From contig JAGCWD010000088.1 in assembly GCA_017962025.1 (NCBI GenBank), positions 1 to 44,134 on the forward strand: 44,134 nucleotides of DNA, read 5' to 3'. The notes beneath the pieces were generated by a model, which did no database searches, had not been told where the DNA came from, and saw only the letters and a list, made by a program, of their open reading frames with translations. Below are positions 16,552 through 23,289 of this stretch, piece by piece. Position 1 is the stretch's first letter; the number at the start of each line of letters is the position of its first letter. The position numbers and the translations under genes were made by a program. The DNA comes from Bacteroidales bacterium (GTDB taxonomy: Bacteria > Bacteroidota > Bacteroidia > Bacteroidales > UBA932).

Positions 16552-17301
16552 ATGAAGACCCGTTTCGTATTCAATCTTCTTTCTGCGATCCTTTTGCTGT
16601 CCTGTTCAATTGCTGGAGCCCAAGGAAAGAGGGTTGTCTTCATCGGAGATTCCATAACGGATGGTAACTGGGGAAGCCCTGTCAGCGTCAAACCTACATC
16701 TGCGCAGCGTAGCCAAACGGACATGAACCACATCTATGGTCACAGTTATGTCATGCTCATTGCTTCCGATTGGCAGAGCCGTCATCCCAAGTCCGGATAT
16801 TCTTTCTTCAACAGGGGTTTCAGTGGTCACAAACTACCCGACCTTGCCGGGAGATGGCAGGAAGACGTGCTTGACCTCCATCCGGATGTCCTCTCTATCT
16901 TGGTCGGGGTAAATGACATGGGAAATGCTTTCAGTAAGGGTGAGTCGGAGTCTTTCGACTTCGACGGCTGGAAGGAGACTTATGGCGGCCTGCTTCAGCG
17001 GGTCAGGCAGCAGAATCCTTCTGTTAAACTGGTCTTGTGTACCCCTTTCCTTGCGCGTGAAGGGAGTACCGGAAATCTTCCTGACTATGAAGCCCGTGAG
17101 TTATTTGTTCATCGCCTTGCCTCAATCGTCCGGGAACTATCCAAGGAATATGGAGCCGTCTGTATCCCATTCGACAATCTCTTCGAAAAGCTTGTAGGTT
17201 CCGAGCCTGAGGCCTGCTACTGGATCTGGGATGGAGTCCATCCCACCCCCGCCGGCCTTCGCCGCATGGCCAATCTCTGGAAAAAGAAGGTGAAACTCTG
17301 A
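16552..17301 (+). CDS. secreted SGNH/GDSL hydrolase (first of a pair)
   Basis: This 249-residue esterase has a signal peptide (MKTRFVFNLLSAILLLSCSIAGAQ; the Cys could make it a lipoprotein, but AGAQ also looks like a signal peptidase I site). SGNH blocks are complete: S in VFIGDSITDG (block I), the glycine block FSGHKLPDLAG, N in VGVNDMG (block III), and D-x-x-H in WDGVHPT (block V). It is expected to deacylate carbohydrates or lipids, and acetyl-xylan or glycan esterases share this form. The ATG at 16552 begins the signal peptide and follows the nitrilase stop by one base. Residues ~40-60 are a longer insert after block I than in the next gene. Confidence 0.9.
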   Translation: MKTRFVFNLLSAILLLSCSIAGAQGKRVVFIGDSITDGNWGSPVSVKPTSAQRSQTDMNHIYGHSYVMLIASDWQSRHPKSGYSFFNRGFSGHKLPDLAGRWQEDVLDLHPDVLSILVGVNDMGNAFSKGESESFDFDGWKETYGGLLQRVRQQNPSVKLVLCTPFLAREGSTGNLPDYEARELFVHRLASIVRELSKEYGAVCIPFDNLFEKLVGSEPEACYWIWDGVHPTPAGLRRMANLWKKKVKL

Positions 17302-17347
17302 GATTGATTTATTTAATTCCTATATTTACGGTACAAGTGATTATTCC

Positions 17348-18025
17348 ATGAAAAGATTTTTCATTCTTGCGGTTGCAGCGCTTTTCTGCTCAGCGACTAT
17401 TTATGCCCAGAACCAGGATCTCCCTGACAATGACTGGGCCCAGTACAAACGTTATTCAAAAGCAAATTCCGAGGTTACTGTCCGCCCCAAGGCTGTCCTT
17501 ATGGGTGATTCCATCACAGACGGATGGTTCAGCCAGGATCCGGAGTTCTTCAAGACCAATAATTTCCTCGGTCGTGGAATCAGCGGCCAGGTGACTTCCC
17601 ACATGCTGGCACGTTTCCGCAGGGATGTCATCGACCATCATCCGAAGTATGTGGTCATCCTTGCCGGAATCAACGACATCGCCAGGAATAATGGCTATAT
17701 ATCCTTGGAGAACACTTTCGGGAATATCGTTTCCATGTGCGAACTGGCCAAGGCAAATAAGATCAAGCCGGTCCTCTGCACCCTTGTCCCTTCAGGCTAT
17801 ATCCGCTGGCGTCCGGCCATCAAGGACACCAAGGAGCAGGTCGCTGCCTTGAATGCAATGATCAAGGAATATGCAAAAGCCCATCACTATAAAGTGGTGG
17901 ATTACGCAACCATCCTTGCAGACGGTAACGGCGTTACCAGGGCTGACCTTTCCAACGATTCGGTCCACCCCAACTTGAATGGCTACAAGATCATGGAGGA
18001 AGCCCTCCTGAAGGTTCTCAAGTAG
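17348..18025 (+). CDS. secreted SGNH/GDSL hydrolase (second of a pair)
   Basis: This protein has 225 residues with a cleavable signal peptide (MKRFFILAVAALFCSATIYAQ). SGNH blocks are VLMGDSITDGW, GRGISGQVTSHM, ILAGINDIA and NDSVHPN, all with intact catalytic residues. It resembles the sialate/platelet-activating-factor acetylhydrolase-like lipases of Bacteroides that occur in polysaccharide loci. It is related to, but clearly diverged from, the upstream gene, so the pair likely has different substrates. The 46-nt gap contains TATATTTA (17321-17328), a weak -7-like box, so separate transcription is possible. It is convergent with the S4 gene, with 2 nt between them. Confidence 0.9.
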   Translation: MKRFFILAVAALFCSATIYAQNQDLPDNDWAQYKRYSKANSEVTVRPKAVLMGDSITDGWFSQDPEFFKTNNFLGRGISGQVTSHMLARFRRDVIDHHPKYVVILAGINDIARNNGYISLENTFGNIVSMCELAKANKIKPVLCTLVPSGYIRWRPAIKDTKEQVAALNAMIKEYAKAHHYKVVDYATILADGNGVTRADLSNDSVHPNLNGYKIMEEALLKVLK

Positions 18026-18027
18026 GA

Positions 18028-18453
18028 TTATTCCAAGTCATCGTCATCGTCGATGCCGTACTGCATCGCGATGTCCATCTTGTCCCATGCATCTTCCATC
18101 TCCCTACGTTGTTTTTTCGTGGGGCGGCCTGTTCCGCGGTCACGTTTCAGGAAGAATGTCTCGACCGGAGCGCGCAGTTTGTCGAGTTCCGACTGAGGTG
18201 TAAGATTCTCCGCGAAGTCGGGAACCAGTTTGGCGCCGAGCCGGTGGGATGGTATGGCAATTATCTTGTAAGTGTACTGGATTATACCCTTGTGGACACT
18301 CACGGTTTCACCGGGTTTGATGTCCCTTGAGGGTTTGGCATTTGTACCGCCAACCTTCACCTTGCCTCCCTTGCAGGCTTCGGTGGCCTCGGTCCTGGTC
18401 TTGAAGATTCGAAGGGCCCAGAGGACTTTGTCTATTCTTTCAGATTCTGCCAT
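18028..18453 (-). CDS. S4-domain RNA-binding protein (Hsp15/HslR-like)
   Basis: This 141-residue protein has an N-terminal S4 domain (about residues 5-65: RIDKVLWALRIFKTRTEATEACKGGKVKVGG, then PGETV) and a basic tail (RGTGRPTKKQRREME) followed by a very acidic end (DDDDDLE). This matches Hsp15/HslR-like proteins that bind 50S subunits carrying stalled nascent chains. The ATG at 18453 begins 5 nt after the stop of the ManA-like gene; a TTG start at 18462 is possible but would overlap that stop. It is the last gene of the minus-strand run. Confidence 0.85.
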   Translation of the reverse strand: MAESERIDKVLWALRIFKTRTEATEACKGGKVKVGGTNAKPSRDIKPGETVSVHKGIIQYTYKIIAIPSHRLGAKLVPDFAENLTPQSELDKLRAPVETFFLKRDRGTGRPTKKQRREMEDAWDKMDIAMQYGIDDDDDLE

Positions 18454-18458
18454 GATGA

Positions 18459-19544
18459 TCAATTCCAGTTTCTGATATGGGGATCGGGATTCTCGTCGGC
18501 AGGGGAATCGCCATAGTATGAATCCGGAAGAGAGCGTTTCGGAACAATGGCTTCAAGTACCCGTGTTCCTTCTTCAGCGGCGAACAGAATGTAGTCATTG
18601 ACTTCCGATGGGACCAAAATGGACTTCCCGGCCTTTACAAACCAGTTCTCGAAACCTCCGGATTCGTTCGGGGCCTGGATAAAGGCCTCGCCGTAGATGC
18701 AATGGTAGATGGCGAAGCCTCCGGGCTGGTCACTGAATATATGCACAGGGTTTTCCAACTGTAGCATCGTCACCTTGAACTCGTCACACTCCGCCATCGT
18801 TCGTCCGACTGTGTTGACCCCTTGTTCAACGTCCGCTTCGCGGACCCCACCACCGACTTTGTCGGCGGTCCCCCCTCTTACGTGGCCGAGGGTGGCCACG
18901 GTTGCCAAGGGGTCAACACAGTCGGACGCGGGAGAGTAATGGTGGAAGTCGATGAGGTCGAATGCCTCTTCGAGTTCCATCTCGAGGTTGAATGACAGTT
19001 CGGAACACTCCGAAATCTCCACTATGGTCAGTCCCGGGCCTGCAGCGAAGACTGTTCCCGGCTTGATGAGGAAGCAGTCGCCGGCTTTCGGATGTACCAC
19101 ATTAAGGATCTCCCTAATTGTACCATCCTTGCACCTTTGGTAAAACTCGCCGGCTTCCACATCCTGTTTCAATCCCAGATAGAGACTGGCATCATCCGAG
19201 GCCTCCTTGATGTACCACAGCGCAGTCTTCCCGAATGAATCATACCTCTCCTCTGCGATCTTGTCTCCGACATTTATCTGAAGAGGTTGACATGCAGTGG
19301 CCTTGATTACCTTGACCATCAGAGGGAATTGAAGTCCGTAGTACTCAAAGGAATCATCCCCCACAACCCGTTCGAGATATGTGCCCATCAGTTCGCTGAG
19401 AGTGTTTCCTCCGAACCATCCTTCGGATATCATTGAGTCAACGAAGCCGAGATCTGCAATCTGGTAGCAAATCTGTCCCCAAGGCATGTCGATATTATTC
19501 TCAATGAACCTCAGTGGGTATAACTTCCTGTTGAGATCCTCCAT
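18459..19544 (-). CDS. class I mannose-6-phosphate isomerase-like protein lacking zinc ligands
   Basis: This 361-residue protein has a cupin-type phosphomannose isomerase fold (LYPLRF opening, QFPLMVKVIKA, EERYDSFGKTALWYI, LYLGLKQDV, ILNVVHPKAGDCFLIKPGTV). In active ManA the metal is held by Q-x-H, E and H. Here Q89 is kept, but the others align with N91 (LQINVGD for IQVHPND), A108 (KTALW for KTEMW) and F166 (TVFAAG for TVHAIG), and the R-L-Y-D-W motif is absent, so isomerase activity is doubtful. Similar paralogues occur in Bacteroidota. Residues ~206-248 are encoded by a 127-bp inverted-repeat element kept in frame, explaining the extra length over ~320 residues. The ATG at 19544 is 7 nt after the ORF6N stop. 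Confidence 0.8.
   Translation of the reverse strand: MEDLNRKLYPLRFIENNIDMPWGQICYQIADLGFVDSMISEGWFGGNTLSELMGTYLERVVGDDSFEYYGLQFPLMVKVIKATACQPLQINVGDKIAEERYDSFGKTALWYIKEASDDASLYLGLKQDVEAGEFYQRCKDGTIREILNVVHPKAGDCFLIKPGTVFAAGPGLTIVEISECSELSFNLEMELEEAFDLIDFHHYSPASDCVDPLATVATLGHVRGGTADKVGGGVREADVEQGVNTVGRTMAECDEFKVTMLQLENPVHIFSDQPGGFAIYHCIYGEAFIQAPNESGGFENWFVKAGKSILVPSEVNDYILFAAEEGTRVLEAIVPKRSLPDSYYGDSPADENPDPHIRNWN
18802..18928. repeat. 127-bp inverted-repeat element inside the ManA-like gene
   Basis: The ends are perfect 23-bp inverted repeats (18802-18824 and 18906-18928). Between them are three further hairpins: GTCCGC/GCGGAC (18831-18836 with 18840-18845), CCGAC/GTCGG (18853-18857 with 18861-18865) and CGTGGCC/GGCCACG (18881-18887 with 18894-18900). 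No obvious target duplication is seen. The element is GC-rich and read through in frame, adding about 42 residues. It looks like a MITE or REP-type non-autonomous element. Confidence 0.85.
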
Positions 19545-19551
19545 ATTATAA

Positions 19552-20130
19552 CTATTTAATATTCTGTTTAAAACCAATTGTTTGACGTCTACTCGTCTCC
19601 CTACTTTGGGATTGCAATTCAGAGAGAGCTTCACTTATCGCATCAAGCTGGGCGCGGGTAGATTCATTAATATCATTCTGGTCTTCTAAGATTTGGTTCA
19701 TTTCATCCCGTATGGCTTTAATCTCTTCTCTTAGTTGGATATTGCTATCAGGAAGAGATTGGGTGGTCAGTTGGCGCAAGGAGACGAAAGCTCGCATAAT
19801 GTCACGATTAACCCTTATCGCTGTTTCAGAGTTCAATACACTGCTTATCATCGCTACACCTAATTCAGTAAAAGCGAATGGCAAATACTTGAAGTTTGAT
19901 CCCCGTCCTTTGTTCAAGGTCGAAAAATGCGACCTTGAAGATATCTCAATTGTTTCATCCTTAGTTAAACGAAACATAAAATCGTCTCCTTCAAAGCGTC
20001 TGTAATTGCGCCTTACAGATTCGTTGAGACGTTTGGTCTCTACTCCATACAGCCATGCCAAGTCTCGGTCAAGGATAATCCGTTTGCCACGAATGTCAAA
20101 AATTAGTGTTTGGATGTCTAAGTAATTCAT
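19552..20130 (-). CDS. ORF6N domain-containing protein
   Basis: This 192-residue protein has at its N-terminus (about residues 8-95) the ORF6N domain of phage antirepressor-like proteins: IRGKRIILDRDLAWLYGVETKRLNESV, then RFEGDDFMFRL and AFTELGVAMISSVL. The C-terminus (about 120-185) is a predicted coiled coil. Such proteins are thought to bind DNA and are often stray phage-derived or nucleoid-linked genes in Bacteroidota; no target is known. The ATG at 20130 is chosen because the upstream extension to 20172 runs through the -7 box. It lies between addA and the manA-like gene, on the same strand as both. Confidence 0.88.
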   Translation of the reverse strand: MNYLDIQTLIFDIRGKRIILDRDLAWLYGVETKRLNESVRRNYRRFEGDDFMFRLTKDETIEISSRSHFSTLNKGRGSNFKYLPFAFTELGVAMISSVLNSETAIRVNRDIMRAFVSLRQLTTQSLPDSNIQLREEIKAIRDEMNQILEDQNDINESTRAQLDAISEALSELQSQSRETSRRQTIGFKQNIK

Positions 20131-20160
20131 AGTTGAGCTAATAGTTGTTTGTTTACAATA

Positions 20161-20168
20161 CAAATATA
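20161..20168 (-). promoter_or_regulatory. -7 box of the ORF6N gene
   Basis: TATATTTG on the minus strand lies 30 nt upstream of the ATG at 20130, in the 50-nt gap after addA. This suggests the ORF6N-manA-S4 genes have their own promoter. Confidence 0.5.
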
Positions 20169-20180
20169 ACAAAACTTGTG

Positions 20181-23100
20181 TTATGGCAGGTCCACTTTAT
20201 CATCATATACGTACCATATGGCGGTGGAAACATCATCGTAACCCAGGCGGTGGTAGATGGCTGCATATTTTGCCACTTGGGTGCGGTAGCGCGGATCAGC
20301 TTCACCGAACTTGTAATCAATGACAGTGACCTTCCCCTCCTTGGACAGAAGTACCCTGTCGGGCCTCCATTCCCTGCCATCTGAATCGAAGAGTGCTGTT
20401 TCGTTTAGGATTTCAGTCCCGTCTTCCGGAAACCATTCAAGGTGGCTGGCGATCCTTTCCGAAAGCAGTTCCCGGACCTCTCCGGCCTTCCCTTCCTCCA
20501 GGTCTCCCAACCTTACTGCCTGGAGAACTGACCTTTCGAGGTCTGAAGGAACCTTTACCCTGGACAGTATGTCGTGAAGGATAGTCCCGTTTTCCCGAGC
20601 TTCGTTCCTTGCCCGGCCTTCTTCTGTAAAGAAGTCTGAAGAATCAGTAGGAATCTTCAACCTGCTGCGTTCAGTGCCGTCTTCATTTGTCTCAGAATTA
20701 AGTGGAAACGATGGATAACCTATTTCTATCTTGTTGATTCCACCGTCTTTCCTTTCAAGTTTCGAAAAGTCGTAAACCTCTCCTAAACGGAACCTTATTA
20801 CCTCTCCTTCATCCAAAGCCTCTTTCGAAAAGCCCTTTACCGGTCCCTCGTTTTCAAGGAACCCCAGGAGGATCCCTGCGAAGTTCTTCTCCGGTGAAGC
20901 CTTGATGTCGGAGATAACGGTCATCCCCTTGATTGCCCTTGTGAGGGCAACATAGTAAGTGTTAATGTTGTCTATGTACTGCAGAAGGAGTTCCTTCTTG
21001 TAGTCCTCTGCAAACAAGGTCTCTGAACTTCCGGAGGAGAGTTGTACATCGAATGCAGCTTTTCCTATTCCCTCCAAAGGGGTACCTTCAACCTCGGGGA
21101 CGGCCCATGAATGCCTTGACCGGAAAAGGTTTACATTCTCTGAATATGGAAGGATGACATATGGGAACTCCAGTCCCTTCGCCTTGTGGATCGTCATCAC
21201 TCGGAAGGCATTGGCATCAGACGGAGAACTGACCTTGGGATCGGCCTCTTCCCAAGCCTTCAGGAAGGAGTCGATTGAATTGCCGTTCTTCCCGACATGG
21301 TCCTGTACGAAATCTATGAAGGATTGGATGTACAGGGTCTCTTCTTCGAGTGATTCACGGCCTTCATTTTCGGAAAGGAGACGGATCAGCTTTTCGCAAA
21401 GATCCAGAAGTGAGTGATATGATTCGTTAAGGGAATCCAGTCCGGCTTGTGCTGCCAGATAAGAGCCAATAGTATCCTCAGGATTCCGGACGGAAGAAAG
21501 GAGTGACACCAGTTTCCGGACCATTGTCGAAGACTTAAGATGCAGTGAATCATCCGAGATCACGTCCAGACCGTTCTCCATCAGGAAGGATGCTATTTCT
21601 GAGCCTTCGCTGTTGTTCCTGACCAGGATGGTAATGTCTCCTGGAAGTGCTCCTGCCTCCAAAACCTTCTTTATGGTCTCCAGGATGAAGCCATTCTGTC
21701 TGTCTTCTGGACAGAAGATCGCTTCAACGCTGCCGGTAGCAGTATCCTTTGTCATAACCTCTTGGAATTCAAAGCCCTGAGATTCTTTCTTTCCATAGAT
21801 TGCTGAGACCGGAATCTCGGAACCTTGTCCATACATGTTATCCAGGAATTCGGAAGCATAGGCAAAGAAGCTGTTGTTGAATTCCACGATATTCCGTAAG
21901 CTCCTCCAGTTGCCTTTGAGACTTTCTTCCACAGCATTAGGGAACTGTTCCACGACATCCCTGGCCATCAGTTTCCAGTCGGATCCTCTCCAGCGGTAGA
22001 TGCTCTGCTTTACATCTCCCACCAGAAGGTTCTCGAAATTACCGGAATCGCTGTTCGCGATCAATGCCCTGAAATTGTCCCATTGCACCCTGGACGTGTC
22101 TTGGAATTCATCCAGCAGGAAATGCTCGAACCTGACCCCCAGTTTCTCATAGATGAACGGAGCGTCGGAACCGTCTATTATGTTTCTGAGGATCATATTG
22201 GAATCGTCCAGGCTCAGGACATTCTTTTCTTTAAGGAGCTCCTGGAATTCCTTTGAAAGGTCGGAAGCGATTCCCAGGTCGCTGATCTGGTCTGATATAG
22301 TCTTGGCAGTTTTGTAAATCCTCAATCCTTTTTCATAGACAGAGACCAGCTTTGCAGCCGGTGGAGCCAGGACACTCTCAAAAGGGGCCATTCGAGGCTG
22401 GTCAGCCCTTTTGAACCATTTGCTGTAGTCGAGAGCCTTTGTACGGAATGGAACTGTAAGTTCCGGAACTGGTGAACGTGGGTCCAAGGAAGCGAGGCTG
22501 GCCAGCGGCTTGTCCATGAAATGGGAGGACGTCTCATATGGAGAGACTCCGCATGAATCGAAAGCCTTTGCCAGCTCGTTCGCGGCTTCCTTCACTTCCA
22601 AAGCGAATGAAACCATGACTTTCCGGCACTTTTCCCTCAGCTTCCGCAGGTTCTGCTTTGAATATGCCTCATCGTCATCTATTCCGAACCTCTCGGTGAC
22701 CTCCCTGTGTTCGTCAGATTTCAGATGTTTCGCCATGTCCATCAGGCCACGTTCAAGGTTGGGTCTTTTGCCTTGTTCGAGCTGCTCCATCACACTGTCG
22801 CTGAGCCACCCGAGCAGAGGTTTGTTTTCTTCTGTAAGTGCGTCAAGGATCCTGTCCACACTTTCGCTCACAAGTGATTCCTTGTCCAGTTCTACCTGGT
22901 AGGATGCGAACTGGCCGATCTCCCTGGAAAAAGCCTTGAGAGTCTGTTGGAAGAAGCGGTCTATAGTACTTACTGCGAAAGCGCCGTAGTCGTGGAGAAT
23001 GGAATACAATACATCCTCCGCCTTTTTCTTCAGAGCTTCCTCGTTCATGAACATCGAAGGAACAAATTCCTTGGTGTACCGTGATTGCCCCGGGTCTGTG

Positions 23101-23285
23101 GAAAGAAGGTGCAACTCCTTGAGGATACGGCTTTTCATCTCGTCTGTGGCCTTGTTGGTAAAGGTCACTGCGAGGATGTGGCGGTAGGCATGCGGATCTT
23201 CATTCCCAAGCAGCAACCTGATGTAGGTCTTAGCCAGATTGAAGGTCTTTCCGGAGCCGGCAGATGCTTTGAGTATCTTTATCAT
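20181..23285 (-). CDS. addA: UvrD-like helicase with PD-(D/E)XK nuclease domain (AddA-type)
   Basis: This 1034-residue recombination helicase-nuclease has superfamily 1 motifs in order: Walker A KASAGSGKT (residues 6-14), VTFTNKATDEM (Ia), LLDEFQDTS (Walker B), VGDVKQSIYRWRGSDW (III), and FRVMTIHKAKGLEFPYVILP (V). The C-terminus has the RecB-like nuclease: NGTILHDIL, then WRPDRVLL...VTVIDYKFGE (D...D-Y-K). With AddB it should process DNA double-strand ends to single-stranded tails for RecA. It is shorter than Bacillus AddA (~1230), as usual for Bacteroidota. It starts 4 nt after the AddB stop. No truncation or frame break is seen. Confidence 0.92.
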   Translation of the reverse strand: MIKILKASAGSGKTFNLAKTYIRLLLGNEDPHAYRHILAVTFTNKATDEMKSRILKELHLLSTDPGQSRYTKEFVPSMFMNEEALKKKAEDVLYSILHDYGAFAVSTIDRFFQQTLKAFSREIGQFASYQVELDKESLVSESVDRILDALTEENKPLLGWLSDSVMEQLEQGKRPNLERGLMDMAKHLKSDEHREVTERFGIDDDEAYSKQNLRKLREKCRKVMVSFALEVKEAANELAKAFDSCGVSPYETSSHFMDKPLASLASLDPRSPVPELTVPFRTKALDYSKWFKRADQPRMAPFESVLAPPAAKLVSVYEKGLRIYKTAKTISDQISDLGIASDLSKEFQELLKEKNVLSLDDSNMILRNIIDGSDAPFIYEKLGVRFEHFLLDEFQDTSRVQWDNFRALIANSDSGNFENLLVGDVKQSIYRWRGSDWKLMARDVVEQFPNAVEESLKGNWRSLRNIVEFNNSFFAYASEFLDNMYGQGSEIPVSAIYGKKESQGFEFQEVMTKDTATGSVEAIFCPEDRQNGFILETIKKVLEAGALPGDITILVRNNSEGSEIASFLMENGLDVISDDSLHLKSSTMVRKLVSLLSSVRNPEDTIGSYLAAQAGLDSLNESYHSLLDLCEKLIRLLSENEGRESLEEETLYIQSFIDFVQDHVGKNGNSIDSFLKAWEEADPKVSSPSDANAFRVMTIHKAKGLEFPYVILPYSENVNLFRSRHSWAVPEVEGTPLEGIGKAAFDVQLSSGSSETLFAEDYKKELLLQYIDNINTYYVALTRAIKGMTVISDIKASPEKNFAGILLGFLENEGPVKGFSKEALDEGEVIRFRLGEVYDFSKLERKDGGINKIEIGYPSFPLNSETNEDGTERSRLKIPTDSSDFFTEEGRARNEARENGTILHDILSRVKVPSDLERSVLQAVRLGDLEEGKAGEVRELLSERIASHLEWFPEDGTEILNETALFDSDGREWRPDRVLLSKEGKVTVIDYKFGEADPRYRTQVAKYAAIYHRLGYDDVSTAIWYVYDDKVDLP

Positions 23286-23289
23286 ATCC

